Positions 5,660 through 14,141 of a stretch of 41,230 bases of DNA are shown in pieces. A program made the translations under genes and the position numbers. Source of the DNA: JAWXUE01 sp044432865 (GTDB lineage Bacteria > Bacillota_I > Bacilli_A > Acholeplasmatales > Anaeroplasmataceae). The notes beneath the pieces are model-generated. The model ran no database searches. It was not told where the DNA came from and was given only the letters and a program-made list of their open reading frames with translations. The stretch is taken from positions 1 through 41,230 of the forward strand of contig JAWXUF010000006.1 in assembly GCA_044432865.1 (NCBI GenBank), given 5' to 3'. Numbering within the stretch: the first letter of the stretch is position 1; every line of letters begins with the position of its first letter.

Positions 5660-6304
5660 TTATTTTGCTACTACTTCGACACCTAGACAATCATTTTCTA
5701 AGAATAATTTGACTTTATGATGAAATTCTCCTAACGCTAACAACAGATTTTCAACAGTATTTTTTTCTTCATTAATAGAAATAGTCTGTTTACTTATGCT
5801 ACCAGCATGAGCAAAACCACCTCTTAGAGATGATAATGAAGAAATATGCATTAGTATTTCATTTGTAAAAAAATATTCATCAATTCCTAATGGTAAAAAA
5901 AGTTGTGAAATATACGATTCCCCAATACCACAATTTTTTCTAATCACCTCAGAATGTTGATAAACCACATTACCTACTTTTTGATATAATTTTTTAAAGT
6001 TTGATATTTTAGATGCATTTAACATTTCATCTTTGAGGGAATATTGAAATGCCAAATGCATCAGAGATGAATGGATAACACCATCGACATTATATTTTGA
6101 TTTTATATATTCTAAAATAAATTTCGCTAAAACTTCAAAATATTTTTCTAATTCAGCATGAATTAAAAGCACATATGATTTAGTTTGAATTTCGAATTTT
6201 ACAACTTTATCGAAAGGTATTTCTTTGTCTATTTTCAAACTTTTCTTAATTATAGTGTGAGAATTATTTAAATCCTTTAGAATACTATCAAAACTATTTA
6301 TCAT
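5660..6304 (-). CDS. HEPN-domain protein (putative RNase partner of the DUF262 protein)
   Basis: A 214-residue, mostly helical protein with the HEPN signature Rx4H: Arg161 and His166 in RGGFAHAG, between predicted long helices. HEPN nucleases dimerise and cut RNA through this pair. HEPN proteins of the MAE_28990/MAE_18760 type are often encoded next to DUF262 proteins, as here. The ATG at 6304 overlaps the DUF262 gene end by 11 nt, so expression is coupled. There is no signal peptide or membrane segment. I infer that the two proteins form a toxin-antitoxin or abortive-infection module embedded in the restriction-modification operon. The exact HEPN subfamily cannot be fixed by eye. Confidence 0.72.
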   Translation of the reverse strand: MINSFDSILKDLNNSHTIIKKSLKIDKEIPFDKVVKFEIQTKSYVLLIHAELEKYFEVLAKFILEYIKSKYNVDGVIHSSLMHLAFQYSLKDEMLNASKISNFKKLYQKVGNVVYQHSEVIRKNCGIGESYISQLFLPLGIDEYFFTNEILMHISSLSSLRGGFAHAGSISKQTISINEEKNTVENLLLALGEFHHKVKLFLENDCLGVEVVAK

Positions 6305-7439
6305 ATGTATTCAAAAACTCTGTTTCAAAAATATTTCTTCGATTCAATGTTTTTTCTTTTGATGAAACAGTTGGTTTAAATGCATCAATAAATTTTTCAT
6401 TAGACGTAAATAAATCCTTTAGAAAGTCTATTAATAAAATATCATTTTTATCATTTACCAACTTCCTATTTTTTTCACACGCAAATAATACACTAAGAAC
6501 ATCGAAAAGTAATCTATTAAAAACAAGAAACTCATCTTTACTAGGATTATAAATTTTAAAAGCATGTTCACCAAAATGTTCATATATAAATTCTATAGAG
6601 TTTTCGAAATTAATGATATCGCGTTCAATTTGCTCTTTCATATTTTTCCATTCTCGATTTAAATTTTTGTATGTCAAATCTAAAATATCACCAATTGTAG
6701 TACTATACAAATCTTTATAATATTTAAATGCATAAAATCGACATAACAATTCTGCATCTTTCATTCTCTTACTTGTTGAACCTTCTTTTATATTCAATAT
6801 TTTACGAATCCCTTTACTATTTAAAGAGTTTTCATTAATAAAACTTGAAAAACTTCCTGGAAACAATGTATGTCTTAGTTCTTGCGTACTTAATGGTACA
6901 CTACCAGAATTTAATCTAGCAAAAATAAAATACAAAAGTTTTTCATCATAGTTTTTTACAATAGTAGCTCTAAGTGGATATGTTTCTAGTTGTGAAACAT
7001 ATTCAGTTAAATCATGTTTTGTCTTTAAATCTAAATAGTTTAAACCATTTAATTCCTTTAACACTTTTAATCCTTTGAGCTTGAAACTTTTTCCATTTTC
7101 TATTGAAATAAATTCAATTATTGTAGATATTCGTTGTTTACCATCTATCACAATAAATTTATTTCTTTTATTGTCATCTGCAAGTAATATAGATGGTATT
7201 GGCAAATGTAATATTAACGATTCTATAAATTGAGATTTTCTCGAAATATCCCAAACTTCTCTCCTTTGGAAATCTGGATCAAATATAAATTTTTTTTTAT
7301 CTGCATAGTTTATCAACATATCAACAGAAAGATCTGAATTGTAAGAAGATGTTTTTAAAAATGATTCCTTTTTAATTTCAGTTGATACCTCTTCAATTTC
7401 ATTATCTATATCTATTTGTTCTCTCTCATATTCATTCAT
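6294..7439 (-). CDS. DUF262 (GmrSD N-terminal/ParB-like) protein
   Basis: A 381-residue protein. The N-terminal DUF262 domain (about 35-240) has the usual FQRREVW segment (about 57-63), a PIPSILL strand and the DGKQR motif (about 99-103) with IST following. This is the ParB/sulfiredoxin-like fold of GmrS, which hydrolyses nucleotide or DNA in type IV systems. No C-terminal DUF1524 HNH domain is evident, so it is a stand-alone DUF262. The start is the ATG at 7439, in an ATGA overlap with the stop of the DpnII nuclease; the in-frame GTG at 7448 lies inside that gene and has no better Shine-Dalgarno. The HEPN gene overlaps its 3' end. Role: defence, by context. Confidence 0.85.
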   Translation of the reverse strand: MNEYEREQIDIDNEIEEVSTEIKKESFLKTSSYNSDLSVDMLINYADKKKFIFDPDFQRREVWDISRKSQFIESLILHLPIPSILLADDNKRNKFIVIDGKQRISTIIEFISIENGKSFKLKGLKVLKELNGLNYLDLKTKHDLTEYVSQLETYPLRATIVKNYDEKLLYFIFARLNSGSVPLSTQELRHTLFPGSFSSFINENSLNSKGIRKILNIKEGSTSKRMKDAELLCRFYAFKYYKDLYSTTIGDILDLTYKNLNREWKNMKEQIERDIINFENSIEFIYEHFGEHAFKIYNPSKDEFLVFNRLLFDVLSVLFACEKNRKLVNDKNDILLIDFLKDLFTSNEKFIDAFKPTVSSKEKTLNRRNIFETEFLNTYDK

Positions 7440-8287
7440 AAAATACACCCTTTCTTACTTAATACACCCAATTCTAAATCATCAATTGAGTATAAATCAT
7501 CTAATACATCGAATGTTTCTTTAAGATTATTTCTAGCAGAAATCCATCCTTTACCATCCGTGAACCAAACAAACTTAAATCCCTCAATATCTTTAGCTTC
7601 TGTAGCTATCATTTTATAACTTCTAGCTGTTTCATTTAATTTAGAACCACCAGAACTATAGAAATTACATTCAATAGCATAAATCATATCTTTTGTCTTA
7701 ATAACAAAATCAAATCTCTTTGCTGTTGAACCAGCATTACTTAATTTCCCTAAATCAATATCCCATTTAGTTTCAATATCTTTTAAATACATTTCTTTAT
7801 AATAAGTTAAACCACTTTTGATTAAATATGACTCAACTAAATCTTCCATCAAATGACCACCTCTATTTTTACGACCATTTGAATTTAAACCAGTTTCTAC
7901 ACCTGTTACATAATCAACTAAGTTATTTACTAATCTATTTACTAATAAGTCAAATAAACCTGTTTTATTCATAAACATACAATATTCATCTAATGTATAG
8001 TTCATTTCTTTAAAATTGAAGTTAAATGAACCTTCTTCATCCATAGTAAAGATATCCAATTCTCTTTTAGCAATTAATATTGGAATACATTTTAATGTAT
8101 CTGGATATTTAGTAATAATATTTTTAAAATCATTTTCTATATCTTTAGAACCTAGTAATGAATTTAATATATTTAATTCTACTTTAATTTTATCTACTTC
8201 CGAATATACTTTATTAAAATCAATATAATATCCATAATTAGCAATACTATCTTTGAACTTACTTATCCATTCATTAAAATCTCTCAT
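7436..8287 (-). CDS. dpnB: Type II restriction endonuclease, DpnII/MboI family (GATC)
   Basis: A 283-residue protein, close to the usual R.DpnII length. It has the family core: NRGGHLMEDLV (about 141-151), KRFDFVIKTKD with Asp193, AIECNFY with Glu206, and SGGSKLNETARSYK just after. The last two form the PD-(D/E)xK-like active site. R.DpnII cuts unmethylated 5'-GATC before the G. It follows the DpnA-like gene by 1 nt with a strong GGAGGAG Shine-Dalgarno and ends in TGA, which overlaps the DUF262 ATG. The TGA stop also argues against a Mycoplasma-type code. GATC specificity is inferred from family similarity. Confidence 0.93.
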   Translation of the reverse strand: MRDFNEWISKFKDSIANYGYYIDFNKVYSEVDKIKVELNILNSLLGSKDIENDFKNIITKYPDTLKCIPILIAKRELDIFTMDEEGSFNFNFKEMNYTLDEYCMFMNKTGLFDLLVNRLVNNLVDYVTGVETGLNSNGRKNRGGHLMEDLVESYLIKSGLTYYKEMYLKDIETKWDIDLGKLSNAGSTAKRFDFVIKTKDMIYAIECNFYSSGGSKLNETARSYKMIATEAKDIEGFKFVWFTDGKGWISARNNLKETFDVLDDLYSIDDLELGVLSKKGCIL

Positions 8288-8288
8288 G

Positions 8289-9077
8289 TTACTCCTCCAA
8301 TTTACTAATTCTTCTTTTAGTTAATTCAATATACTCTTTAGATATATCAATTCCTATATATTTTCTATTTAACTTTAAAGCAGCTACTCCTGTTGTACCA
8401 CTTCCGTTAAATGGATCTAATATAGTTTGTCCTTCTAATGAGGAACATTTAATAATTCTTTCTAATAAAGCTAATGGTTTTTGAGTTGGATGTTTACCTT
8501 CTTTTTTCTCTTTTTGCGGTGTTAAAGAAGATTCGTAAATACAATCATCTTCAAACTCCCAAACATCTTTCATTTGTTTATTATAATTTTCTTGTTTCAT
8601 ATCTTGATAATTAAAACAATGTTTACCTTTTTTCTTAGGAGTTAATTGTTTTCTAGCCCATATAACTGTTTCCGTAGAATGTGTAAAACACCTACACGCT
8701 AAGTTTGGTGGAGGATTAGTTTTCTTCCATATAATATTATTTATAATACTAAATCCTTCTAATTCTAAAGCTACTCCTATGGTATATACACTATGTAGTG
8801 TTGCTGATATCCAAATAGTTCCATCATCTTTTAATACATTTCTACATAACTTAATCCATTTACGATGATACTTTAATCTTTCATTTATTTCTAATGAATA
8901 ATCCCATTCACCTTTATTAACATTTACTTGTTTACCACCACTACAAGAGATTCCTCCACTTGATAAAAAATAAGGTGGATCAGAAAATATCATATCGATA
9001 GATTTCTCTTCTACTGTTTTAAGTTTTTTAAATGTATCTCCATTTATTAATTTAAAATTATCTTTTAGATTAGTCAT
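8289..9077 (-). CDS. dpnA: DpnA-like DNA adenine methyltransferase (M2.DpnII)
   Basis: A 262-residue beta-class N6-adenine methyltransferase with DPPYFLS at about 33-39 and FNGSGTTG at about 223-230. DpnA methylates GATC and can act on single-stranded DNA, which protects incoming strands during transformation or conjugation. The ATG overlaps the stop of the Mrr-like gene by one base (TAATG), and the nuclease gene follows after 1 nt, so the order is methyltransferase before nuclease. A second, diverged copy lies at 4901-5608. Confidence 0.92.
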   Translation of the reverse strand: MTNLKDNFKLINGDTFKKLKTVEEKSIDMIFSDPPYFLSSGGISCSGGKQVNVNKGEWDYSLEINERLKYHRKWIKLCRNVLKDDGTIWISATLHSVYTIGVALELEGFSIINNIIWKKTNPPPNLACRCFTHSTETVIWARKQLTPKKKGKHCFNYQDMKQENYNKQMKDVWEFEDDCIYESSLTPQKEKKEGKHPTQKPLALLERIIKCSSLEGQTILDPFNGSGTTGVAALKLNRKYIGIDISKEYIELTKRRISKLEE

Positions 9078-9955
9078 TATTTCAACTCTGTTTCAATTAA
9101 AGTAATAGTGTTACCCTTGTCGTTGTAATACCATTTAAACATCATTTCTTTTGATGAACCATCTTCCTGCAGAGCACCATGTTCTTTAAAGAAGTTAGTA
9201 ACTCCACTTAAAAATTTTCTATTTGATGTAGAAATATTAAATTCATACTCAATATTTTTAAAGTAGACTTTCACTTTTCTGGCTGTCGGTTCTAACTTAC
9301 TATTAATTGATGAAGGCATTGATATTATTCTTGAACGTATATCATTTAATGTAAGTTTCTTTTCAACATATTCAGCTGAATCTATAGGAGTGTTATCTAA
9401 TACTACAACTTCTCCATCTTCTTTAATAGTTGTAAGAACATTCTCATTTACTTTTCTAAAGAAAACGTCCATTCTTTTTTTACTAAATACAGGCTTATAA
9501 ACAAAGCCTATTTGTTTATCAATACAACTTTGAACTAATGCTTTACCATCTACTAATATTACAGGTTTTGATGGATCATTTGATGCTTCTGATTTAGATA
9601 TTTCTGAAAAACATGCTGTAGTAATGAATATTCCTTTATATCCAAATGGAAGTGTACCTTTTAATTCCCTAATTTTATTTGGAGCAATTTTAGGACCAGT
9701 AGGTGCATAACGTTTAGCTTGCACATAATAGTTAGTTATGTCAGTTTCACTAAAATCACCTACACCTTTTCTGATAGCTTTTAAATCTACTCCACCATCA
9801 CCAGAGCGTTGAGTAACTTCTACTTCATCTAACCCAATTTCAAGTAAATATTCTCTCAAAAATTCTTCAAATACATACCCATCTTCAAAATATGAATAAA
9901 ACTGTTCTAATAATATTTCAAATTCATGATCATCTAATAATGTTTTTAAATCCAT
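9077..9955 (-). CDS. Mrr-like restriction endonuclease
   Basis: A 292-residue protein. The Mrr_cat-type PD-(D/E)xK nuclease domain (about 25-170) shows SGDGGVDLKA (Asp57 at its core) and YYVQAKRY (Gln79-x-Lys81), followed by GIFITT and FSEISKSEA. This is the GxDGGxD...QxKR pattern of Mrr-family enzymes. The C-terminal part (about 200-292) has no recognised fold and may bind DNA. It sits between dpnM and dpnA, where the standard DpnII operon has nothing. It may be a methyl-directed (type IV) nuclease, or a second type II nuclease sharing the GATC methyltransferases. The first would have to avoid GATC methylation, so the second is at least as plausible. Confidence 0.8.
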   Translation of the reverse strand: MDLKTLLDDHEFEILLEQFYSYFEDGYVFEEFLREYLLEIGLDEVEVTQRSGDGGVDLKAIRKGVGDFSETDITNYYVQAKRYAPTGPKIAPNKIRELKGTLPFGYKGIFITTACFSEISKSEASNDPSKPVILVDGKALVQSCIDKQIGFVYKPVFSKKRMDVFFRKVNENVLTTIKEDGEVVVLDNTPIDSAEYVEKKLTLNDIRSRIISMPSSINSKLEPTARKVKVYFKNIEYEFNISTSNRKFLSGVTNFFKEHGALQEDGSSKEMMFKWYYNDKGNTITLIETELK

Positions 9956-9971
9956 AAAAGTTCTCCCTTTC

Positions 9972-10802
9972 CTAATAATTTGTAATAATAACTTCTTCTA
10001 CAGGTCCTCTTTCATTACCTTTAGAATTAATCATTCTTTTAACATCAACAACATTTATATTAAATGCTTCATATAACTCTCTAATTAAAGATGTATTGTG
10101 ATTACTCAACATAACTTTAACACCTCTATTAGTTAAATCTCTAAATACTTCAGCTAATCTTCTTTGATCATCTCTACTAAAATCAAATTTAGTGTAAGCT
10201 GTAAATGTTTCTTTATCATCAAATGAATCATAAGGTGGGTCAAAATAAACGAAGTCTCCTTTTTGAGCTGCACTTACTGCTTTTTTAAAGTCTCCACTTT
10301 TAATTGTTACACTACCAGATAAAAAATACTCATGTAATAATTTAATATTTTCTCTATCAAATGTATTTACTGATTCTTTTTTAGCACTTGGCACATTAAA
10401 ATAACCATTTGAATTAACTCTATATAAACCATTAAAGCAAGTTTTATTTAAGTAGATTGCTCTAGCAGCTCTTTTAGGTTTAGAGATTTTATCAAAGTCT
10501 TCTTCTCTATCTAGTTCTCTCATTTGATAATAATATTCTTCACTATGATTTTTTTCATGTATTTTTAATTCTTTAATCATAGATTTACACAATCTTTCAC
10601 CACTTAAACATTTATAAATAGCTAATAAATCTTGATTAACATCATTAATAGTTGCATTTTTTGGCATAAGAGCAAATAGTAAGGCTCCTCCACCAATAAA
10701 TGGTTCGTAATAATTATTATATTCTTTAGGCATAAGTTCAAGTAATTTATCCATTAATTGTCTTTTTCCACCAGCCCATTTTACAATTGGATTTGCATTC
10801 AT
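9972..10802 (-). CDS. dpnM: DNA adenine methyltransferase, Dam/DpnM family (M1.DpnII)
   Basis: A 276-residue alpha-class D12 methyltransferase. The AdoMet site is KWAGGKR (8-14) with EPFIGGGAL (33-41), the target-recognition region spans about 55-160, and the catalytic DPPY is at 188-191. Dam/DpnM methylate the adenine of double-stranded GATC. As first gene of the operon it can protect host DNA before the nuclease is made. The leader has an extended -10 promoter at 10850, and the next gene starts 16 nt after its stop. Confidence 0.95.
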   Translation of the reverse strand: MNANPIVKWAGGKRQLMDKLLELMPKEYNNYYEPFIGGGALLFALMPKNATINDVNQDLLAIYKCLSGERLCKSMIKELKIHEKNHSEEYYYQMRELDREEDFDKISKPKRAARAIYLNKTCFNGLYRVNSNGYFNVPSAKKESVNTFDRENIKLLHEYFLSGSVTIKSGDFKKAVSAAQKGDFVYFDPPYDSFDDKETFTAYTKFDFSRDDQRRLAEVFRDLTNRGVKVMLSNHNTSLIRELYEAFNINVVDVKRMINSKGNERGPVEEVIITNY

Positions 10803-10849
10803 AATATCAACCTATACCTTTCATTTAATTTATTCAAACAATCTTAGTT

Positions 10850-10858
10850 ATTATAACA
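10850..10858 (-). promoter_or_regulatory. Extended -10 promoter of the defence operon
   Basis: On the minus strand it reads TGTTATAAT, an extended -10 (TGnTATAAT), about 48 nt upstream of the dpnM start. There is no good -35. The gene upstream has the same TGTTATAAT. Confidence 0.65.
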
Positions 10859-10874
10859 TATGATTAGACAAAAA

Positions 10875-11261
10875 TCATCGTATTGAATCAACAATTTTAT
10901 TGATTCCAAAATCCAATAATTTTTCTAGCCCATATTTTGTAATTTTATCAAAAGTAATAATATTTCTTATAATTCTTAAATCATCTTTTAAATAATCTAT
11001 ATTTTTATTTTCATATTTAAGACTATTATGTTCTACATATCTACCAGTAAAATCCGCATATGAATTTATAAGTTGTTCATTCTTTTGCAATTCATTTATT
11101 AATATCAACTTAACATCATCTATGTTAGATGATGTTAAAGCAGCAAAAATATCATTCAATATAACCTGTAAGTCTGTTAATTTATTTTGAAGGGATAAAA
11201 CATTTTTCATTAATTCATATTCATTTTCTAGTGTTTTTGTATTGTTTACATTATTATCCAT
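10875..11261 (-). CDS. Small coiled-coil protein of unknown function
   Basis: A 128-residue protein starting MDNNVNN. It has a long amphipathic helix region (about 10-75, rich in Leu, Lys, Asn and Glu) and no cysteine pair, signal peptide or membrane segment. I do not recognise a family. The ATG at 11261 is preferred because AAGGAG lies 7 nt upstream, and because an extended -10 (TGTTATAAT, 11303-11295) would start the transcript near 11288, just 6 nt before the longer ATG at 11282. It lies between the DUF4209 gene and dpnM on the same strand, so it may be a partner or antitoxin of one of them. Confidence 0.6.
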   Translation of the reverse strand: MDNNVNNTKTLENEYELMKNVLSLQNKLTDLQVILNDIFAALTSSNIDDVKLILINELQKNEQLINSYADFTGRYVEHNSLKYENKNIDYLKDDLRIIRNIITFDKITKYGLEKLLDFGINKIVDSIR

Positions 11262-11294
11262 TTCATTACTCCTTTCGTGCATTTTCTTTCTATT

Positions 11295-11303
11295 ATTATA
11301 ACA
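11295..11303 (-). promoter_or_regulatory. Extended -10 promoter of the small coiled-coil gene
   Basis: Minus-strand TGTTATAAT, the same element as in front of dpnM. It sits 34 nt upstream of the chosen ATG. Confidence 0.6.
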
Positions 11304-11343
11304 TTTTTAAATGAAAAATAATATATATTTTATACACTTTAAA

Positions 11344-13014
11344 TTACTTATTTACATCTTCTTTAAATAGTTCTATATAGTGTGACAAATCTAAGTCATC
11401 AGTATAATGACTGTATGTCATTATTATAGAAAAAATAACTAAAAATACATATAGTGATAAATGTGTATTATAGTAATCAATTAATCCATGCGCATGCATA
11501 TTTCTATAATTTATACCGTTATGGTTATTTAACACTGCATTTATTGTATATATTATATTTGAATCAATAAGATCTATAAAGTCTTCATTCTTTATCATAT
11601 GTTCAATAGTATTATATCGCTTAATTTTACCATCTTCTAAAAATTCAATTTCAGAAACTTCACATAGTTTAGCTAAATTTCTAATTGCATCTTCTATTTG
11701 TGGTATAAGAATTGAAATAGCAATTTCTAAATCATTTTTAAAACCAGCTTTAATTCCTTTTTTTACTATTTCTTTTCTGTTATCTGAAATAATATAACAT
11801 GAATCTATCAACTTATTAATTTGATTGCTTAAATCGTCTACATCACATTTAGATATAGTATCTAAAAATGGGTATGCAACACTTAGTTCTGTAGAAAATA
11901 TGTCTAACTTTCTTAGATATAAATTTTCTTTGAGTTCCTTTGTATCGTTGCAAATATCATCATTAGTGAGTTTGTTTCTTTTTGATATTATTAGTCCATT
12001 TGAATTGATTATATTAAAATTACTATACGAACTTAATATCGATAATTTCATCTCATTAATCATTTGCTTTTTTTCTTTTTCAAAATTGGATATAAAATTA
12101 TGTGAAAGGAATAAAAACATTTCTTTAATGCTCATTCCACTAGCTATTTTATATAACTTTTCATCTAGAACTTTTAATTCTTCATCATAAGGAATTGAAA
12201 TCTTTTCAATATTTGCAGCAAATTTATTCATTAATTTTTCATATAATGATTTGAACTTTTTTTCACTTTTTTTATCTTTAATTAATTTTGCAATATTAAA
12301 TGCTCTTAGTGCATACTCATGATTATATCCATTTGTTTCAATACACAATGTCTCCATAAAATTCATTTCTTCTATATATATATCATCAAGTTCGAACTTC
12401 AATTTGTTATAATAATCTCGTTTTATGTTAAAAAGTTTATCTAACACAAATCCATTATTCTTACTAATCTCTAAAATATTATAAAATACTATATCAAATT
12501 TTGATTTAAAAGATAAATCATCCATATAATTGATCATTAACTTTAATATTGATATATTACACGCTGGAGTATCATAAGACATGTTATCTACGAGATTTTG
12601 AAGTTTCATAACTAGAATTTTTTCATCAAATTGTTTATTATATTTCTCATGTAAATAAAATGCAGAAAATAAACACATAGATTTCAAATAAAAATCACTT
12701 TCATTATCAAAAGAATCCAAATAATATCTAAATGCTATTTTGGATGAATCATAACTTTTATTTAAGAATCTATCATAATCATACAATCTTGCTAAAATAA
12801 AGGAATCTATAATTCCACTAAAAACAATATCATCTTTAAAGATATTAAAATCCTCCAGAGATATATGCACATATTCAATCGTTTCTGATCCACCATAAAA
12901 AAACTGAAAATTGCTTATAAGTCTTATAAGCTCTTGTTTAGCTTTTATTGATTCATTATCAATAATTAAATCACTAAAAACATTTGTTATCTCTTTTATT
13001 TTATCTCTAACCAC
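11344..13014 (-). CDS. DUF4209-type HEPN-like protein
   Basis: A helical protein of about 556 residues. Near the C terminus, NYRNMHAHGLID (about 502-513) matches the RN..xHG(L/I) motif of DUF4209 and also gives Rx4H (Arg504, His509), the HEPN nuclease signature. A hydrophobic helix (SLYVFLVIFSIIMTY) follows. The N-terminal 400 residues look like an alpha-solenoid. I infer a defence or RNA-cleaving role from the motif and the island setting. The start is placed at the GTG at 13014, which has AAGGTG 8 nt upstream; the GTG at 13023 overlaps that Shine-Dalgarno. A TATAAT at 13043-13038 is a likely -10. Confidence 0.68.
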   Translation of the reverse strand: MVRDKIKEITNVFSDLIIDNESIKAKQELIRLISNFQFFYGGSETIEYVHISLEDFNIFKDDIVFSGIIDSFILARLYDYDRFLNKSYDSSKIAFRYYLDSFDNESDFYLKSMCLFSAFYLHEKYNKQFDEKILVMKLQNLVDNMSYDTPACNISILKLMINYMDDLSFKSKFDIVFYNILEISKNNGFVLDKLFNIKRDYYNKLKFELDDIYIEEMNFMETLCIETNGYNHEYALRAFNIAKLIKDKKSEKKFKSLYEKLMNKFAANIEKISIPYDEELKVLDEKLYKIASGMSIKEMFLFLSHNFISNFEKEKKQMINEMKLSILSSYSNFNIINSNGLIISKRNKLTNDDICNDTKELKENLYLRKLDIFSTELSVAYPFLDTISKCDVDDLSNQINKLIDSCYIISDNRKEIVKKGIKAGFKNDLEIAISILIPQIEDAIRNLAKLCEVSEIEFLEDGKIKRYNTIEHMIKNEDFIDLIDSNIIYTINAVLNNHNGINYRNMHAHGLIDYYNTHLSLYVFLVIFSIIMTYSHYTDDLDLSHYIELFKEDVNK

Positions 13015-13192
13015 AACAATCACACCTTTTTATTTACATTATACTATACTTATTATTTACTTTATATAAAAACAAAAATATATACCAATATAACCTGCAC
13101 CCACAACCCCATTACACTCGAACTACATACCTATACTATAGTTATAACTCATGCTCTACAAAGGTAAAATTAATTATAAAAATAAAAATAAA

Positions 13193-13212
13193 AACGGCTT
13201 AGATTAGCCGTT
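13193..13212 (-). terminator. Terminator just inside the element end
   Basis: AACGGCT and AGCCGTT form a 7-bp stem with a 6-nt loop, followed on the minus strand by TTTATTTTTATTTTT. It lies 9 nt after the premature stop of the ftsW fragment. It probably belongs to the inserted element and insulates it from host transcription. Confidence 0.85.
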
Positions 13213-13221
13213 ATTTAAATA

Positions 13222-14004
13222 CTATAATTTGATGTATATGTCTGTTTGTGGTTCTGGTAAATAAAAGTACTTTTGTTTACTATTAAATAAACCAAATCCA
13301 AAAAGACCTGCTGGGACGATTGCATATAAGGATTGAATTATTTGAAATCCTCCACCTAATGGATCTGAGAAAGGATCTAAAAAGGCAAATATTCTTTCTA
13401 ATCTATAAGGAGCCGATAATACTAATATTACTACTGCTGCTACTCCACCTAAAATACCAAAATAATAATATTGTCTTTTTATTCCTGATATCATAAGCAT
13501 TACTAATATAGTACATACAAGAATAGCACCTGTACCAAAGTCAGGTTCTAACATTATTAAACCAAATACAGTTCCTACTATTAATAAAGGAGGAATTAAA
13601 TATTTAAGTTCAGTTGTTTTACCAAAATTCATTGATAAGTATTTTGCTATAATTATTATTACAGCTATCTTTGATAATTCTGATGGTTGAATAGAAAAAC
13701 TAGCAATACCAATCCATGATCTTGCTCCACCTCTTACTATTCCAATTCCAGGAATTAATACTAAAACTAATAGTATAATAGAAGCAATGAAAATATGATT
13801 TGAATATTTATAAAAAAGATTAGGTTTTATTTTAGAAAAAGTTATAAATACTACTACTCCTAATAAATAAAATATTAATTGTCTAATAAGAAAAAAATAT
13901 TCATTTCCTTGTTTATAATCAGCCCATACTTGTGATGCACTATATACCATAAGAACTCCAAATGCACCAATTAAAATAGATAAAATTGCTATCTTTTTTC
14001 CCAT
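13222..14004 (-). pseudogene. ftsW: ftsW/rodA-type peptidoglycan polymerase, 3' end cut off by insertion
   Basis: A 260-residue SEDS-family start: MVYSAS in the first segment, GGARSWIG, QPSELSK, LEPDFGT, and finally FYLPEPQTD. SEDS proteins are normally 370-400 residues with ten membrane segments; here only about seven are present. The normal continuation after PEPQTD is an F-[IV]-F stretch plus three more membrane helices. Instead there are five unrelated codons (IYIKL), a TAG stop and a terminator. The loss is right after the conserved extracytoplasmic Asp needed for polymerisation, so the fragment should be inactive unless the element excises or another copy exists. FtsW versus RodA cannot be settled from this fragment. 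Confidence 0.85.
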
Positions 14005-14083
14005 TTATAATCACCTAAGAAATTATATGTAGAATGTTGTTTTAATATTAATATATTGTAACAAAAATTATATATATAAGAAT

Positions 14084-14112
14084 TTGCAAAAATATACAAA
14101 ATATGATATAAT
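14084..14112 (+). promoter_or_regulatory. Promoter of the InlB-repeat protein gene
   Basis: TTGCAA (14084-14089), a 17-bp spacer and TATAAT (14107-14112), 30 nt before the ATG. Confidence 0.75.
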
Positions 14113-14141
14113 TTCACATAAATAGAAAAGAAGAAATAATT

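Larger units (their letters stand above)
1..13239. mobile_element. Integrative element with serine recombinases and defence cargo (left end outside window)
   Basis: The stretch combines two serine recombinases, an XRE/ImmA regulatory pair, a restriction-modification and HEPN defence operon and an HNH nuclease. It ends abruptly inside an ftsW-like gene: FtsW-family similarity stops after the PEPQTD codons (about 13240-13257) and is replaced by five unrelated codons, a stop and a terminator. I infer that the right end (one att half-site) is close to 13239. The left end and the rest of ftsW should lie beyond position 1. No conjugation, relaxase or phage structural genes are visible in this part. 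The boundary is inferred from protein family knowledge, not from seeing both att sites. Confidence 0.7.

Noticed and set aside
11825..12190. Rightward ORF of 121 codons inside the DUF4209 gene
   Set aside because: It is a shadow of the leftward gene with no Shine-Dalgarno or recognisable motif. The same applies to the other short rightward ORFs at 7416, 8016, 18760, 20721, 22821, 23890, 30533, 32048, 32750, 38550, 40412 and 40551.
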